A DNA stretch of 64,000 nucleotides from an uncultured beta proteobacterium (GTDB taxonomy: Bacteria; Pseudomonadota; Gammaproteobacteria; Burkholderiales; Burkholderiaceae_C). The translations under genes were made by a program, and so were the position numbers. The stretch covers positions 1-64,000 of the forward strand of contig CAILAY010000050.1 of NCBI GenBank assembly GCA_903832285.1. The letters run 5' to 3'. This document shows, piece after piece, positions 1 through 7,781 of the stretch (position 1 is the stretch's first letter; every line of letters starts with the position of its first letter). The notes below the pieces were generated by a model. It saw nothing but the letters and a program-made list of their open reading frames with translations, was not told the DNA's origin and made no database searches.

Positions 1-1332
1 CAGCGACAGCAAGTTGGTGCCACCGACGCTGAAATTGGTGCCGAGTACGCCGATGTTGCCGCCGCCCAGGTGGTTGAGCAGCGTCTGCCACTGAATGCCG
101 AATTGCGCCGCCTTGTCGGTGCTGACTTCGGCAATCAGGCTTTCCACCAGCACCTGCGCGCGGCGTCCGTCGAGTTTGTCGATGACGGCGCGCAACTGGC
201 GGTATTGCGGCTCGGGCGCCGTGATGATGAGCGAATTCGTGGCCGGATCAGCCTGGATCTGGCCACCAGTGGACGGCTGGGCGCTGGCCTGGGTTCCCGT
301 GGTTCCAATGGAGCCGGCGGCGGGAGCGGCAGCGGCGGTTCGGGCCTCGCCCGACATCGCTGCCCGCAGGGTCACGGCGAGCTTGGTGGCGTCGGCGTTC
401 TTCAGATAGACGACGTAGATGTTGCCGGCCGCGCCGTTGCTGGTTGGACCCGGCTGGTCCAGTTTTTCCACCAGCAGTTTGATCTGCGCAACGCGGGCTG
501 CGTTGGCCGCGCGCAGGATCAGCGTGTTGGAGCGCGGTTCGGGCACCAGCGTGGTCTTGAACGCTGTATCGGCCTGACCGGCAGGCGCGCCCGATCCGCC
601 CGACTCCACCAGACGCAGCACCAGCGGCGCCAGGTCGGCAGCAATCGCGAATTTCAGCGGCAGTATTTCCACGTCGGTGGCGTTGGCCACGTCAAGCGCG
701 GCAATGATGCGCGCGATGCGCTGCAGGTTATCGGCGTAGTCGGTGATCACGAGCGAGTTGTTGCCCGGATTCACGTTGATCGTGTTGTTCGGGTTGATGA
801 GTGGGCGCAACACCGCCACCAGGTTGTTGGCGGGCTCGAAGTTGAGCTTGAAGATCTGCGTCATCAACTGGCTGTTGGCCGCGCCCGCGCTGACGGCCCC
901 GGCCGAGACGCTGCCACCCTGAAGCTTGGCGTCGGCCTCGGGCACCACCTTGTCCAGCCCGCCGACTTCGACCACGGTGAAACCCTGGAGACGGATCGTT
1001 GCCAGAAACAGGTTGTAGGCGACCGCGGGGGACACTGCGCGTTCGGTGTTCAGATTCATCGTTCCCTTGACGCGCGGGTCCACCACGACATTGCGTCCGG
1101 TCATGCTCGCCATGGCACGGGCCACGGCCTCGATCTCGGCGTTGGAAAAGTTCAGCGTGACGGAATCGCCGCGCGCCTGTGGCCTGGTGCTGGCCGCAGT
1201 GGCGGGGGCGGTACCGGTCGGCGCTGCACTTTGTGCCAGCACTTGCGGACTTGCCGCCAGCGCCGACAGCAAGGCAATGGCAGCACAGGCTGCGCTGGCG
1301 ACGGGGTTGTGTTTTGAATTCAGGTAGTGCAT
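1..1332 (-). CDS. gspD: Type II secretion secretin GspD (partial, 3' end off window)
   Basis: This is the outer-membrane secretin that forms the exit channel of the type II secretion system. The frame is open from the left edge to an ATG at 1330-1332, so it lacks a visible stop and is missing from the ORF track. The visible 444 residues start MHYLNSKHNPVAS and carry a hydrophobic signal segment ending near LAQS (about residue 35). The periplasmic ring-building N0-N3 domains follow, with secretin-type stretches such as VVVDPRVKGTMN and NNSLVITDYADNLQRI. A Gly/Ala/Ser/Thr-rich linker lies around residues 330-355. The membrane-embedded C-terminal barrel lies beyond the window. It follows gspN by 62 bases in the same operon; gspE and gspF are expected further left but cannot be seen. 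Confidence 0.95.
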   Translation of the reverse strand, partial: MHYLNSKHNPVASAACAAIALLSALAASPQVLAQSAAPTGTAPATAASTRPQARGDSVTLNFSNAEIEAVARAMASMTGRNVVVDPRVKGTMNLNTERAVSPAVAYNLFLATIRLQGFTVVEVGGLDKVVPEADAKLQGGSVSAGAVSAGAANSQLMTQIFKLNFEPANNLVAVLRPLINPNNTINVNPGNNSLVITDYADNLQRIARIIAALDVANATDVEILPLKFAIAADLAPLVLRLVESGGSGAPAGQADTAFKTTLVPEPRSNTLILRAANAARVAQIKLLVEKLDQPGPTSNGAAGNIYVVYLKNADATKLAVTLRAAMSGEARTAAAAPAAGSIGTTGTQASAQPSTGGQIQADPATNSLIITAPEPQYRQLRAVIDKLDGRRAQVLVESLIAEVSTDKAAQFGIQWQTLLNHLGGGNIGVLGTNFSVGGTNLLSL

Positions 1333-1394
1333 AGGCTTGACGTGATGGAACTGATTTTCATGACTCGGAGCGTTTCGCGGGCGTAGCATGAACG

Positions 1395-2189
1395 TTAGCC
1401 CACTTGGATGATGGAGCGCGCGCCATCGCGTCGTCCGATGATGTTCAAAAGATTCGACAGTGCTTCCTGGTGCTCGGGCGCGGCGCTGGCGGTTCCGTCA
1501 AAATGCAGCCGCGTGTCGACCCAGCGGCCAGCGCCCTTGAGTTGCAGGCCGCCTTCCACGGTTTCGAGTTGCAGCGTGGTGCTCGGTCCGCCTTGAACCG
1601 TGATGCGGTAGCTTCCCATGGGTTGAAGCGTGGACAGGCGCGATGAGATCGCGCTGGCCAGCAATTGCGCCTGCCCCGCCAGCGTGAGCCGTCCCTGCAC
1701 CAGATCAATTTCAAGTGACTGGGTGGACAGGGTCAACGTGCCCTGCGGCTGCAGCGTGTTCCACGGTGTTCCCAATCCGGAGAGCACCGCGGCGGGCCAA
1801 CTCGATTGCCCGTCCTGAACCTGCACGCGTACGCCGCCCCAGCGCGGCTGAGCCTGTAGCAGCAGGGGTGCCTGCGTGCAGCAGTCGGCCCAGATCCGCA
1901 GCGCGACGCCGTTCCACTGCGGCTGCATGGTCCAGCTCACCCGTCCGGGCAAACTGGACGCGTCGTGGCTGCCGGTGCCGCCTTGCAGCAGCAGCTGCGC
2001 CGAGCCACTCCAGAGCGTGCCGCGTGCCGCCACCAACTGTGTGCGACCGTCGGTCGCCAGATCCATCGACCACGCCGCCCAGCGCGCGGGCGCAAACAGC
2101 AGCAAGGCCGCCATTACACCGGTGCTGGCGCCACCCGTGGCCCAGGACCACAGGCTGCGGCGTGGCGTGGGGTTGTGGCGTGGGCTCAT
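1395..2189 (-). CDS. gspN: Type II secretion protein GspN
   Basis: This accessory inner-membrane protein of the type II secretion system has 264 residues, the usual GspN size. After a basic N-terminus (MSPRHNPTPRRS) there is one membrane segment at about residues 15-38 (GASTGVMAALLLFAPARWAAW), then a periplasmic domain rich in short beta-type repeats. The motif LVAARGTLWSGSAQLLL is characteristic of the family. It sits between gspM and gspD, as in other Burkholderiales gsp operons. GspN is absent from many type II systems and its exact role is not settled; it is thought to support assembly next to the GspL/GspM platform. Confidence 0.88.
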   Translation of the reverse strand: MSPRHNPTPRRSLWSWATGGASTGVMAALLLFAPARWAAWSMDLATDGRTQLVAARGTLWSGSAQLLLQGGTGSHDASSLPGRVSWTMQPQWNGVALRIWADCCTQAPLLLQAQPRWGGVRVQVQDGQSSWPAAVLSGLGTPWNTLQPQGTLTLSTQSLEIDLVQGRLTLAGQAQLLASAISSRLSTLQPMGSYRITVQGGPSTTLQLETVEGGLQLKGAGRWVDTRLHFDGTASAAPEHQEALSNLLNIIGRRDGARSIIQVG

Positions 2190-2210
2190 GGGGCGCGGTA
2201 ACGGAGCGCT

Positions 2211-2720
2211 TTAGCGTGCGGGCAGGCCCAGCACCAGGGAACCGTCCCAGTTAGCCACAGCGGCATTGGCGGTCGCAGCGGGAACGGCGCTACGCTGCAG
2301 CCGCGCTTCGATCGGTACCGAGCGAGCATTGACTCGCGCCAGCGTCAACCACTGCGCCAGAGCCTCGGCCGACACGCCCTTGAGTGTGACCATCGCGCGA
2401 TCCCCCTGCAGCGTGAATTGGGCGCTGGCGCCCAGGCGCTGCCTGACCGAGGATTCGAGCGCGCGCACGGCTTCGTCGTGGCCCATCTTGGGTTGGGCCT
2501 GCAGCGCCCTGGCCTGAGCCTGCAGCGCATGCATGGTTTGCAACTGGGTTTCAAGCTGGCTTGCCTGTGTCTGCGCCAGCGCCAGCGTATGCAATGCGGG
2601 TGACAATGCCAGCCACCAAAGCAACATCACCGTCACAGCCGTTGCCGCCAGTGCGACGCCGGTGCGTTCGCGCGCGGCCAGGCCCTGCCAAAAAATCTGC
2701 AATGCGTTGAAGCGACTCAT
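2211..2720 (-). CDS. gspM: Type II secretion protein GspM
   Basis: This bitopic inner-membrane protein partners GspL in the assembly platform. It has 169 residues. A short cytoplasmic N-terminus containing the family motif FWQGLAARERTGVAL precedes a membrane segment at about residues 20-42. A Gln/Ala-rich coiled-coil stretch (about 45-80) follows, then a small ferredoxin-like periplasmic domain with FTLQGDRAMVTLKGV. The start codon overlaps the gspL stop by four bases, which indicates translational coupling. Confidence 0.9.
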   Translation of the reverse strand: MSRFNALQIFWQGLAARERTGVALAATAVTVMLLWWLALSPALHTLALAQTQASQLETQLQTMHALQAQARALQAQPKMGHDEAVRALESSVRQRLGASAQFTLQGDRAMVTLKGVSAEALAQWLTLARVNARSVPIEARLQRSAVPAATANAAVANWDGSLVLGLPAR

Positions 2721-3952
2721 TTGCGCCCCTGTGTTTGCAACACCAGGACCTCGCCTTCGCTGCGCACGCTGTAACCCTGGCGGCCGAGCCAGGTGCTGAG
2801 TGTCGTGACTTCGGTCGAACTGAGTTGGAGCCCCTTCATGCGCGCTTCTCCCGCAGAGAACTCCAACGACGAAAGGGAGCGACGGGCCGGGATGGCCATG
2901 CTCGCAGCCGTCAACATGGCTTCCAGATCGCCTCCCGATGCCGTCCCGGTGGCTTGACGCAGAGCGGCGACTTCACGTTCCATCTGCGTGGGTGCGTCCA
3001 CCACCACGCGCACATTGGGAAAGGTCTGGGTCAGAACGGCGCTCACGGCCGCACGCTGCGCCTGCAACGCGGATTTTTCATGCCATGCCCAAAGGTTCAG
3101 GCCCAGCAGTTGGCTCAGCACGAGTGCGCATGCACCCCAGCGCATCGCCCGCCACTGCGGCGCATGGCGCAAAGCCTGCCAATGCTGCGCGAGCTTCTTG
3201 AGTGTGCGCAGTCGTCCCGAACTGGCCAGATCAAACTGGGCCAGATCCCAGGACGACGACGATGCCAGCAGCCAGCGCTGGGCGCTTTGCTGCAATTCGA
3301 CGGGACGCTTGAAGCATTGTTCCGCCAGAGCGGCCACCGCGGGCTCGGCCAAAACACGGGGTGCAGGTTCGGTGGCAAGGTTCCCTGCGGTCGCTGCCGC
3401 AGCGCTGCCAGCGTTCAGTGGCGACAACCTCACTCCCGAGGCCGAACTCTGTATCAGCACCGGATGTTGTTCTGTGCCCATCACCTGCAGGCTGGACCCG
3501 GACGCATTGGCTTCGGGCGCGAACTCGGGCACGATGCGGGTGGCCGCGCGACCCGCGTTCTCAAGTTGTTGCAGCGCGGCCTTGAGCCAGGCGCGCTCGC
3601 ACACGCAGACCCATACCGGAGCGTCTGGGCGCGCGTTCGGCGCGAGCGCGAAGTGCAGTTCCTGCGGCTCGTCCAGCAAGCGTTCTTCCAGCAGGCCGTC
3701 AAGCACCGCGCGCAAGCGCGGCGACGGTATGGCGCCGCGTGCGCCAATGCTTCCCTTGGGAAGTTGCACCGATTGCCAGGACAGGGCTTGCACGGCCACC
3801 ACCGCCACCACCTCGCCGCTTGCGATGGAAGGCAGCAAGGCCGCGCTGGTGCGCCCGGTCGCGGCGACCGACTGGCCATCGTCGGAGAGCACGTAGTCGT
3901 ACTCGATGTCGTGGGTTACGCCCGGGGTGATGTAGACGATGAGGGTGCTCAT
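2717..3952 (-). CDS. gspL: Type II secretion protein GspL
   Basis: This inner-membrane platform protein recruits the GspE ATPase through its cytoplasmic domain and contacts GspM in the periplasm. It has 411 residues, a normal length. Residues 1 to about 255 form the actin-like cytoplasmic domain, beginning MSTLIVYITPG. A membrane segment lies near residue 270-290 (WGACALVLSQLLGLNLWAW). The periplasmic part includes a coiled coil (about 295-335) and a ferredoxin-like end (LSSLEFSAGEARMKGLQLS). It lies 49 bases downstream of gspK and overlaps gspM by four bases. Confidence 0.9.
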   Translation of the reverse strand: MSTLIVYITPGVTHDIEYDYVLSDDGQSVAATGRTSAALLPSIASGEVVAVVAVQALSWQSVQLPKGSIGARGAIPSPRLRAVLDGLLEERLLDEPQELHFALAPNARPDAPVWVCVCERAWLKAALQQLENAGRAATRIVPEFAPEANASGSSLQVMGTEQHPVLIQSSASGVRLSPLNAGSAAAATAGNLATEPAPRVLAEPAVAALAEQCFKRPVELQQSAQRWLLASSSSWDLAQFDLASSGRLRTLKKLAQHWQALRHAPQWRAMRWGACALVLSQLLGLNLWAWHEKSALQAQRAAVSAVLTQTFPNVRVVVDAPTQMEREVAALRQATGTASGGDLEAMLTAASMAIPARRSLSSLEFSAGEARMKGLQLSSTEVTTLSTWLGRQGYSVRSEGEVLVLQTQGRK

Positions 3953-4001
3953 GGAGTGGGCTGATTGTAGAAACTTTGTGGAACGATCCAGCTGAGCTCC
4001 G

Positions 4002-5045
4002 TCAAGGCAAGTTGTCGCTGGGAGAACTCTCGCTCACCCAGCGCTCGCGCCACACCGTTGCCACATCCGATCCCGTGCGCTTCACCAGCGACCTTTCCTC
4101 AAGCACCGTCTGGTCCAGTCGCAGCCGACCGTGTACTTCAAAATAGTCCGTGACAAAGGTGTAGGGCGCGCTGTCAGTGGTTTGCACCGCGAGCGTGCCC
4201 ACAACCGCCGCCACATCGCCCAGCTTGGCAAAGGGCTGGATTTGGCGGCGCTGCACCAGACGTCTTGCACCGCTCAGGTCCATTTGCGGAAAGATCGCAT
4301 CAATCACTTCGGCGCTGGCCGTATTCAGGTTCACGAGCGTGGTGGTGGGCAGTATCGTAACGTAGGGTTTGATCAGTTCGATGTTGCCCGGAAGCAGTCC
4401 CAGCCACGCCAGCTCATCCACCCGCTGCGGCAGCAACGGCACGTCTGCGTCAGTTTGCGGCCCCAACGCCAACAGCAGGTTCTGTTCGAGCGCGGCGAGT
4501 TGCTCCGCCGCAATGCCCAAGCGGTCGAACAGTTTCAGAAAGGCCAGATGCGCAGGCACCGAAATCTTCTGGGCGTTCACCAGATTCATCACGTTCATGC
4601 GCGCCTGCGCATCGGTGATCTGGCCGGACAAGAAGGCCTCATCAGAGTCGTCGCTGGCACTGCTGTCCAGCGACAGGAACGTCGACAAGCGCGCTTCGGC
4701 GAGCGGCGTTGCCCAGGGTTCGGACAGGTTGTCGGTCGGACTGGAGGAGAGTTTGTCCTCGCGCAAAATCAGACGGGAAAAATCCAGCGCGCCGGTCAAT
4801 ATCCAGCTGGACTGGATGCGCGAACGTTCCGCCGCCTCGACCTCCACGCCGCGCCATTGTTGCCAAAGTGCCGCCGCCGCCAGCGTGGCGACGAGGGTGA
4901 CGGTGAGCATCGCGGCAAGCAGGGCCGCACCGCGTTGCGACCCAGCCTGACGTTGAGCGCCGCTGGGCCGCCCCAAGGCGCGAAGGCCCCCCCGGGGGGC
5001 AGTGCAGCACACGAAGTGGCAAACGTGGGGGCCTATACCTGTCAT
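4002..5045 (-). CDS. gspK: Minor pseudopilin GspK
   Basis: GspK is the large minor pseudopilin that caps the type II secretion pseudopilus with GspI and GspJ. The ORF track shows a 523-residue frame, but the first part shadows gspJ. The best start is the ATG at 5043-5045, which overlaps the gspJ stop (ATGA) and gives 347 residues. The prepilin peptidase site is QRG/AALLAAML, followed by a hydrophobic helix without Glu5, as normal for GspK. The leader before this site is about 40 residues, much longer than usual, because an interspersed repeat encodes most of it (PHVCHFVCCTAPRGGLRALG). An internal start nearer AGSQRG is possible but no good ribosome site is seen. The C-terminal part has the helix-hairpin-helix-like NLNTASAEVIDAIFPQMDL. 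Confidence 0.85.
   Translation of the reverse strand: MTGIGPHVCHFVCCTAPRGGLRALGRPSGAQRQAGSQRGAALLAAMLTVTLVATLAAAALWQQWRGVEVEAAERSRIQSSWILTGALDFSRLILREDKLSSSPTDNLSEPWATPLAEARLSTFLSLDSSASDDSDEAFLSGQITDAQARMNVMNLVNAQKISVPAHLAFLKLFDRLGIAAEQLAALEQNLLLALGPQTDADVPLLPQRVDELAWLGLLPGNIELIKPYVTILPTTTLVNLNTASAEVIDAIFPQMDLSGARRLVQRRQIQPFAKLGDVAAVVGTLAVQTTDSAPYTFVTDYFEVHGRLRLDQTVLEERSLVKRTGSDVATVWRERWVSESSPSDNLP
4959..5033. repeat. Interspersed Comamonadaceae-type palindromic repeat inside the gspK leader
   Basis: The segment contains a strong GC palindrome, ggcccccccggggggc, flanked by gcgccttggggcggcccag (minus strand) and gtgctgcactgcc/ccacttcgtgtg. From memory this composition matches a repeat scattered through Comamonadaceae genomes, usually between genes. 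Here it lies at the gspJ-gspK junction and is read through in frame as the gspK leader. No second copy was seen in this window, so the repeat identity rests on recall. Confidence 0.6.
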
Positions 5046-5755
5046 GACTTGCCGCCCCCCAGTGTGGGTCGGACCCAGTCGCGCGTGAGCGTGCCGCTCA
5101 AGGCCTGGCCGGACGGCAGCGTGAGCACCAGTCGCACGCCCTCGGGAATGGGTTGGGCAGAAGACAAACCCGGCGCTGGGCCAGCGGCGGACGCGGCGGC
5201 AGCGGGCAAGGCCGGTACCACGCCCGCGCTGGATTGCGGATTGCTCCAGGCGTCGTTGCGGAAGAAGAAGATCTGCCACTGATCCAGCGGCACGATCACG
5301 ACCTCGCGTTTCCTCGCGGCATCGTCCGGGTTTTGTGCCCACAGGCCGGCTTGTTGCCAGGCCTCGGTCAACGCCGTTCGGGTGCGCAGCGGCGGCGACT
5401 GCCAGCGTATCCAATAGCCCGTGCCGTCGATGATGCGCCGGGTCCAGCCCACCACCAGCAGGCCATCCGCGTCGGCCGCGCTGCTGCGCCGCGTGAGGCG
5501 CAAAACGAGTCCATCCCATTCGATGGAGTTGCCCTGAACCTGCGGCATCAGTGCGTCCAGATCGGCGCCCCATTGGGCCATACCCGTCTGCAATGTTTGC
5601 ACCTCGTCAGTGCGTTGTTGTGTCTGGACCTGCGAGCGCGCCATCCCGTCCAGACCACGCCAACTCATCACCGCCATCAGTGCCAGAATGCCAAGCGCCA
5701 CCAGCACCTCGATCAGCGTGAAGCCACTGACCCCGATTCTTCTTTCGCGGCGCAT
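5042..5755 (-). CDS. gspJ: Minor pseudopilin GspJ
   Basis: This minor pseudopilin of the type II secretion tip complex has 237 residues. The N-terminal prepilin signal is MRRERRIGVSG/FTLIEVLVALGILAL, with cleavage after Gly and a Glu at position 5 of the mature protein. The globular domain contains WRGLDGMARSQVQTQQRTDEV, typical of GspJ. A Pro/Ala/Ser-rich insert (VVPALPAAAASAAGPAPG, about residues 180-198) is unusual and probably a surface loop. The start overlaps the gspI stop by one base and the stop overlaps the gspK ATG. Confidence 0.92.
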   Translation of the reverse strand: MRRERRIGVSGFTLIEVLVALGILALMAVMSWRGLDGMARSQVQTQQRTDEVQTLQTGMAQWGADLDALMPQVQGNSIEWDGLVLRLTRRSSAADADGLLVVGWTRRIIDGTGYWIRWQSPPLRTRTALTEAWQQAGLWAQNPDDAARKREVVIVPLDQWQIFFFRNDAWSNPQSSAGVVPALPAAAASAAGPAPGLSSAQPIPEGVRLVLTLPSGQALSGTLTRDWVRPTLGGGKS

Positions 5756-6126
5756 CAGAATCGCCCGATCACGGTGGATAGCCGCAGCAAGGGGGTGGTG
5801 TCGTCCAGCACCTGGGCGTCCATGCGGCGAAAGCTGGGATTGAGCGTGGGGCGCACCGTGACGTTCACATTGAAACTGCGTCCGGCCTGATCACAGGCGA
5901 CGCTGCTGTCACCCACGCTGGGCATCTGTTTGGAAAGCCGGGCTTTGACAAGTTCATTTTCGGCACACACATGGGCCAGCAGAATGTCCGTCTGGCGTTG
6001 CGTGCTGCGGGTCAGCGCCGCGCTCGCCCGAAAGCCCGCGATCAGGGAAACGGCGACGATGCCAAGTGCCACCAGCACTTCGATAAGGGTAAAGCCGAGG
6101 GCACGCTGTTGACGTTTGAGTTTCAT
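5755..6126 (-). CDS. gspI: Minor pseudopilin GspI
   Basis: This minor pseudopilin (123 residues) nucleates the pseudopilus tip with GspJ and GspK. The prepilin motif is MKLKRQQRALG/FTLIEVLVALGIVAVSL, followed by a short globular domain containing ADILLAHVCAENELV-like GspI sequence (TDILLAHVCAENELVKARL). It overlaps gspH by four bases and touches gspJ, so translation is coupled through this part of the operon. Confidence 0.92.
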   Translation of the reverse strand: MKLKRQQRALGFTLIEVLVALGIVAVSLIAGFRASAALTRSTQRQTDILLAHVCAENELVKARLSKQMPSVGDSSVACDQAGRSFNVNVTVRPTLNPSFRRMDAQVLDDTTPLLRLSTVIGRF

Positions 6127-6566
6127 GGCACGGCGACCGTGTCGTCGGCCAGCACCGCAAACGGGCGCAGACCGTCGGTGCCAATGCGCAGGCTGCGCTG
6201 CGGTTGGTCCAGGCTGTAGAGCACGACCGTCTGGCGTTCAATGATGGGCTCGGGGCCAAGCACCAGCCTGTCGCCCGAGCGCACTGCGGTTTCAGTACTG
6301 AGCCAGTGCCGTGGCATGGCCGTGCTGCTCAGCCCCGCAAAGTCGAAGCCCTGCGCGTTGGCCTGCCAGCGCACCGCCACACCGCTGGCGCGCGATTGCA
6401 TGCGCGCCGACTCCAGCAGAGCCACCAGGCGTTGGGCTTCGCGCTCCAGCCGGGTCTGCGACGAATCGCGCAGCGCCAGACTGACGCCGGCCGTGCCCAT
6501 GGCCATGATCGCCACCACCACCAGCAGTTCCAGCAGCGTAAAGCCGCGAGTCGCAAGCGCACGCAT
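6123..6566 (-). CDS. gspH: Minor pseudopilin GspH
   Basis: This minor pseudopilin joins the tip complex to the GspG fibre. The ORF track starts at 6650 (175 residues), but the ATG at 6564-6566 gives MRALATRG/FTLLELLVVVAIMAMG, a normal 8-residue leader and a 147-residue product, so I prefer it. The upstream start would give a 36-residue leader and cannot be excluded. The body contains VALLESARMQSRASGVAVRW, typical of the GspH/FimT family. It lies between gspG and gspI. Confidence 0.85.
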   Translation of the reverse strand: MRALATRGFTLLELLVVVAIMAMGTAGVSLALRDSSQTRLEREAQRLVALLESARMQSRASGVAVRWQANAQGFDFAGLSSTAMPRHWLSTETAVRSGDRLVLGPEPIIERQTVVLYSLDQPQRSLRIGTDGLRPFAVLADDTVAVP

Positions 6567-6656
6567 CCGGCGTGGCTTGGTCACGTGGCGCGGCGGCGAA
6601 CGTTGTGGCATGAGGTGAGGGAGCCGTGGCAGACGCAAGCGCGCTGGCACTGCGCG

Positions 6657-7097
6657 CTACTGCCAGCTACCGATGTCGGCGTCGCGTCCCTCGCCGCCGG
6701 GCAGACCATCGGCGCCAAACGACATCACGTCGATTTCACCCTTGATGCCGGGGTTGAGGTACTGATACGGATGACCCCAGGGATCGTTGGGCAACTTGTC
6801 CAGATAGGGCTTCCAGTTGGACGGAACCGGCGCCGCAGTGGGTTTGGTCAGCAGCGCTTGCAAGCCCTGCTCGGCGCTGGGATAGCGCTGGTTGTCGAGC
6901 TTGTAGAGCTTGAGCGCCTGCATCAGATTGCTGACGTCGGTGCGCGCTGCGGTGACGCGCGCGTCGTCGGCGCGATCCAGCACATTGGGAACGATGATCG
7001 CGGCCAGCATGCCGATGATGACCAGCACCACCATCAGCTCAATCAAAGTGAAGCCGCGGTGCATTCGGCGCAGCAAGGGTGTTGCCAATTTCTTCAT
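6657..7097 (-). CDS. gspG: Major pseudopilin GspG
   Basis: GspG is the major subunit of the type II secretion pseudopilus. The chosen ATG at 7095-7097 has an AAAGG-like ribosome site and gives 146 residues, the family length; the longer track start at 7175 would overlap divergent gspC. The leader MKKLATPLLRRMHRG is followed by FTLIELMVVLVIIGMLAAI. The calcium-binding C-terminal region includes NDPWGHPYQYLNPG and VMSFGADGLPGGEGRDADI, both hallmarks of GspG. It is the first gene of the minus-strand gsp operon. Confidence 0.95.
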   Translation of the reverse strand: MKKLATPLLRRMHRGFTLIELMVVLVIIGMLAAIIVPNVLDRADDARVTAARTDVSNLMQALKLYKLDNQRYPSAEQGLQALLTKPTAAPVPSNWKPYLDKLPNDPWGHPYQYLNPGIKGEIDVMSFGADGLPGGEGRDADIGSWQ

Positions 7098-7157
7098 GGT
7101 GCCTTTGGAGTGTTTGTGGCTGAAAGTGAAAGTCAGGGCTTCCATCATAATCACACC

Positions 7158-7781
7158 ATGATGACCGCTCCGCACAGCGCCTGGTTCCCCCGCACGCTCA
7201 CCTTTGTCGTGTGGGCGCTGGCGGCGGCGAGCGCTGTATTTTGGGGCCTGCGCTGGGACGGCAAGGCCAGCTTGGCGCTACCGGTTGCAACCGTGGCGCC
7301 GAGTGCAACCGTGGTGGATGGCGGTGCTGTGGCACGGCTTTTTGGCAATGTCGGCGCGGTCACGGAGGTGGCAGCGAATGCCCCCAATCGGCTGCAGTTG
7401 GCCGGCGTGGTGGCGCGCACTGCATCGCATACCGGCGCCGCCCTGATCGCCATCGATGGCAAGCCGGCGAAGGCATTCTCGGTGGGCAGTCGGGTCGAGG
7501 AGGGATTGTTCCTGCGCTCCGTGCAGGGCCGCCAGGCCAGTCTGGCCGCCAGTTCGGAGGGGCCGGTTTCGATGACACTGGAACTGGCCGCCCCGAGTCC
7601 GGCTTCACTCACCGGCCCAGACGTGGCGCGGGCGGGTGCATTGTCAACCCCGGTACCGGCACACCCAGCACCCCCGGGGCCAGCGCCAAGGGTTTCGGTG
7701 TCGTTGCCCACTTCCCCCGCCGCGCCGCCGCGTACCGGGGCTCGGGTCAAGTCTGCAGAAACAGGCGATACGCAGGATTGA
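7158..7781 (+). CDS. gspC: Type II secretion protein GspC
   Basis: This inner-membrane protein links the platform to the secretin. The ATG at 7158 gives 207 residues; the 525-residue ORF upstream of it is a shadow of gspG/gspH. One membrane segment (about 11-30, FVVWALAAASAVFWGL) precedes the periplasmic homology region (about 50-145), with RLFGNVGAVTEVAANAPNRLQLAGVVA and IDGKPAKAFSVG matching GspC. The C-terminus is Pro/Ala-rich and lacks a PDZ domain. It is divergent from gspG with 60 bases between start codons. Its last 35 bases overlap ilvA tail-to-tail. Confidence 0.88.
   Translation: MMTAPHSAWFPRTLTFVVWALAAASAVFWGLRWDGKASLALPVATVAPSATVVDGGAVARLFGNVGAVTEVAANAPNRLQLAGVVARTASHTGAALIAIDGKPAKAFSVGSRVEEGLFLRSVQGRQASLAASSEGPVSMTLELAAPSPASLTGPDVARAGALSTPVPAHPAPPGPAPRVSVSLPTSPAAPPRTGARVKSAETGDTQD

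Noticed and set aside
70-1317. 415-residue plus-strand ORF
   Set aside because: It is the antisense shadow of gspD; the minus strand encodes a clear secretin with signal peptide, while the plus-strand translation is a low-complexity Arg/Gly/His-rich sequence.
2735-3964. 409-residue plus-strand ORF
   Set aside because: It lies opposite gspL and has the Arg/Gln/His composition of a GC-rich antisense frame with no family signature.
4002-5573. 523-residue frame as a full-length gspK or a GspJ-GspK fusion
   Set aside because: The upstream 176 codons shadow gspJ in another frame; the ATG at 5043-5045 gives a proper GspK with coupled start.
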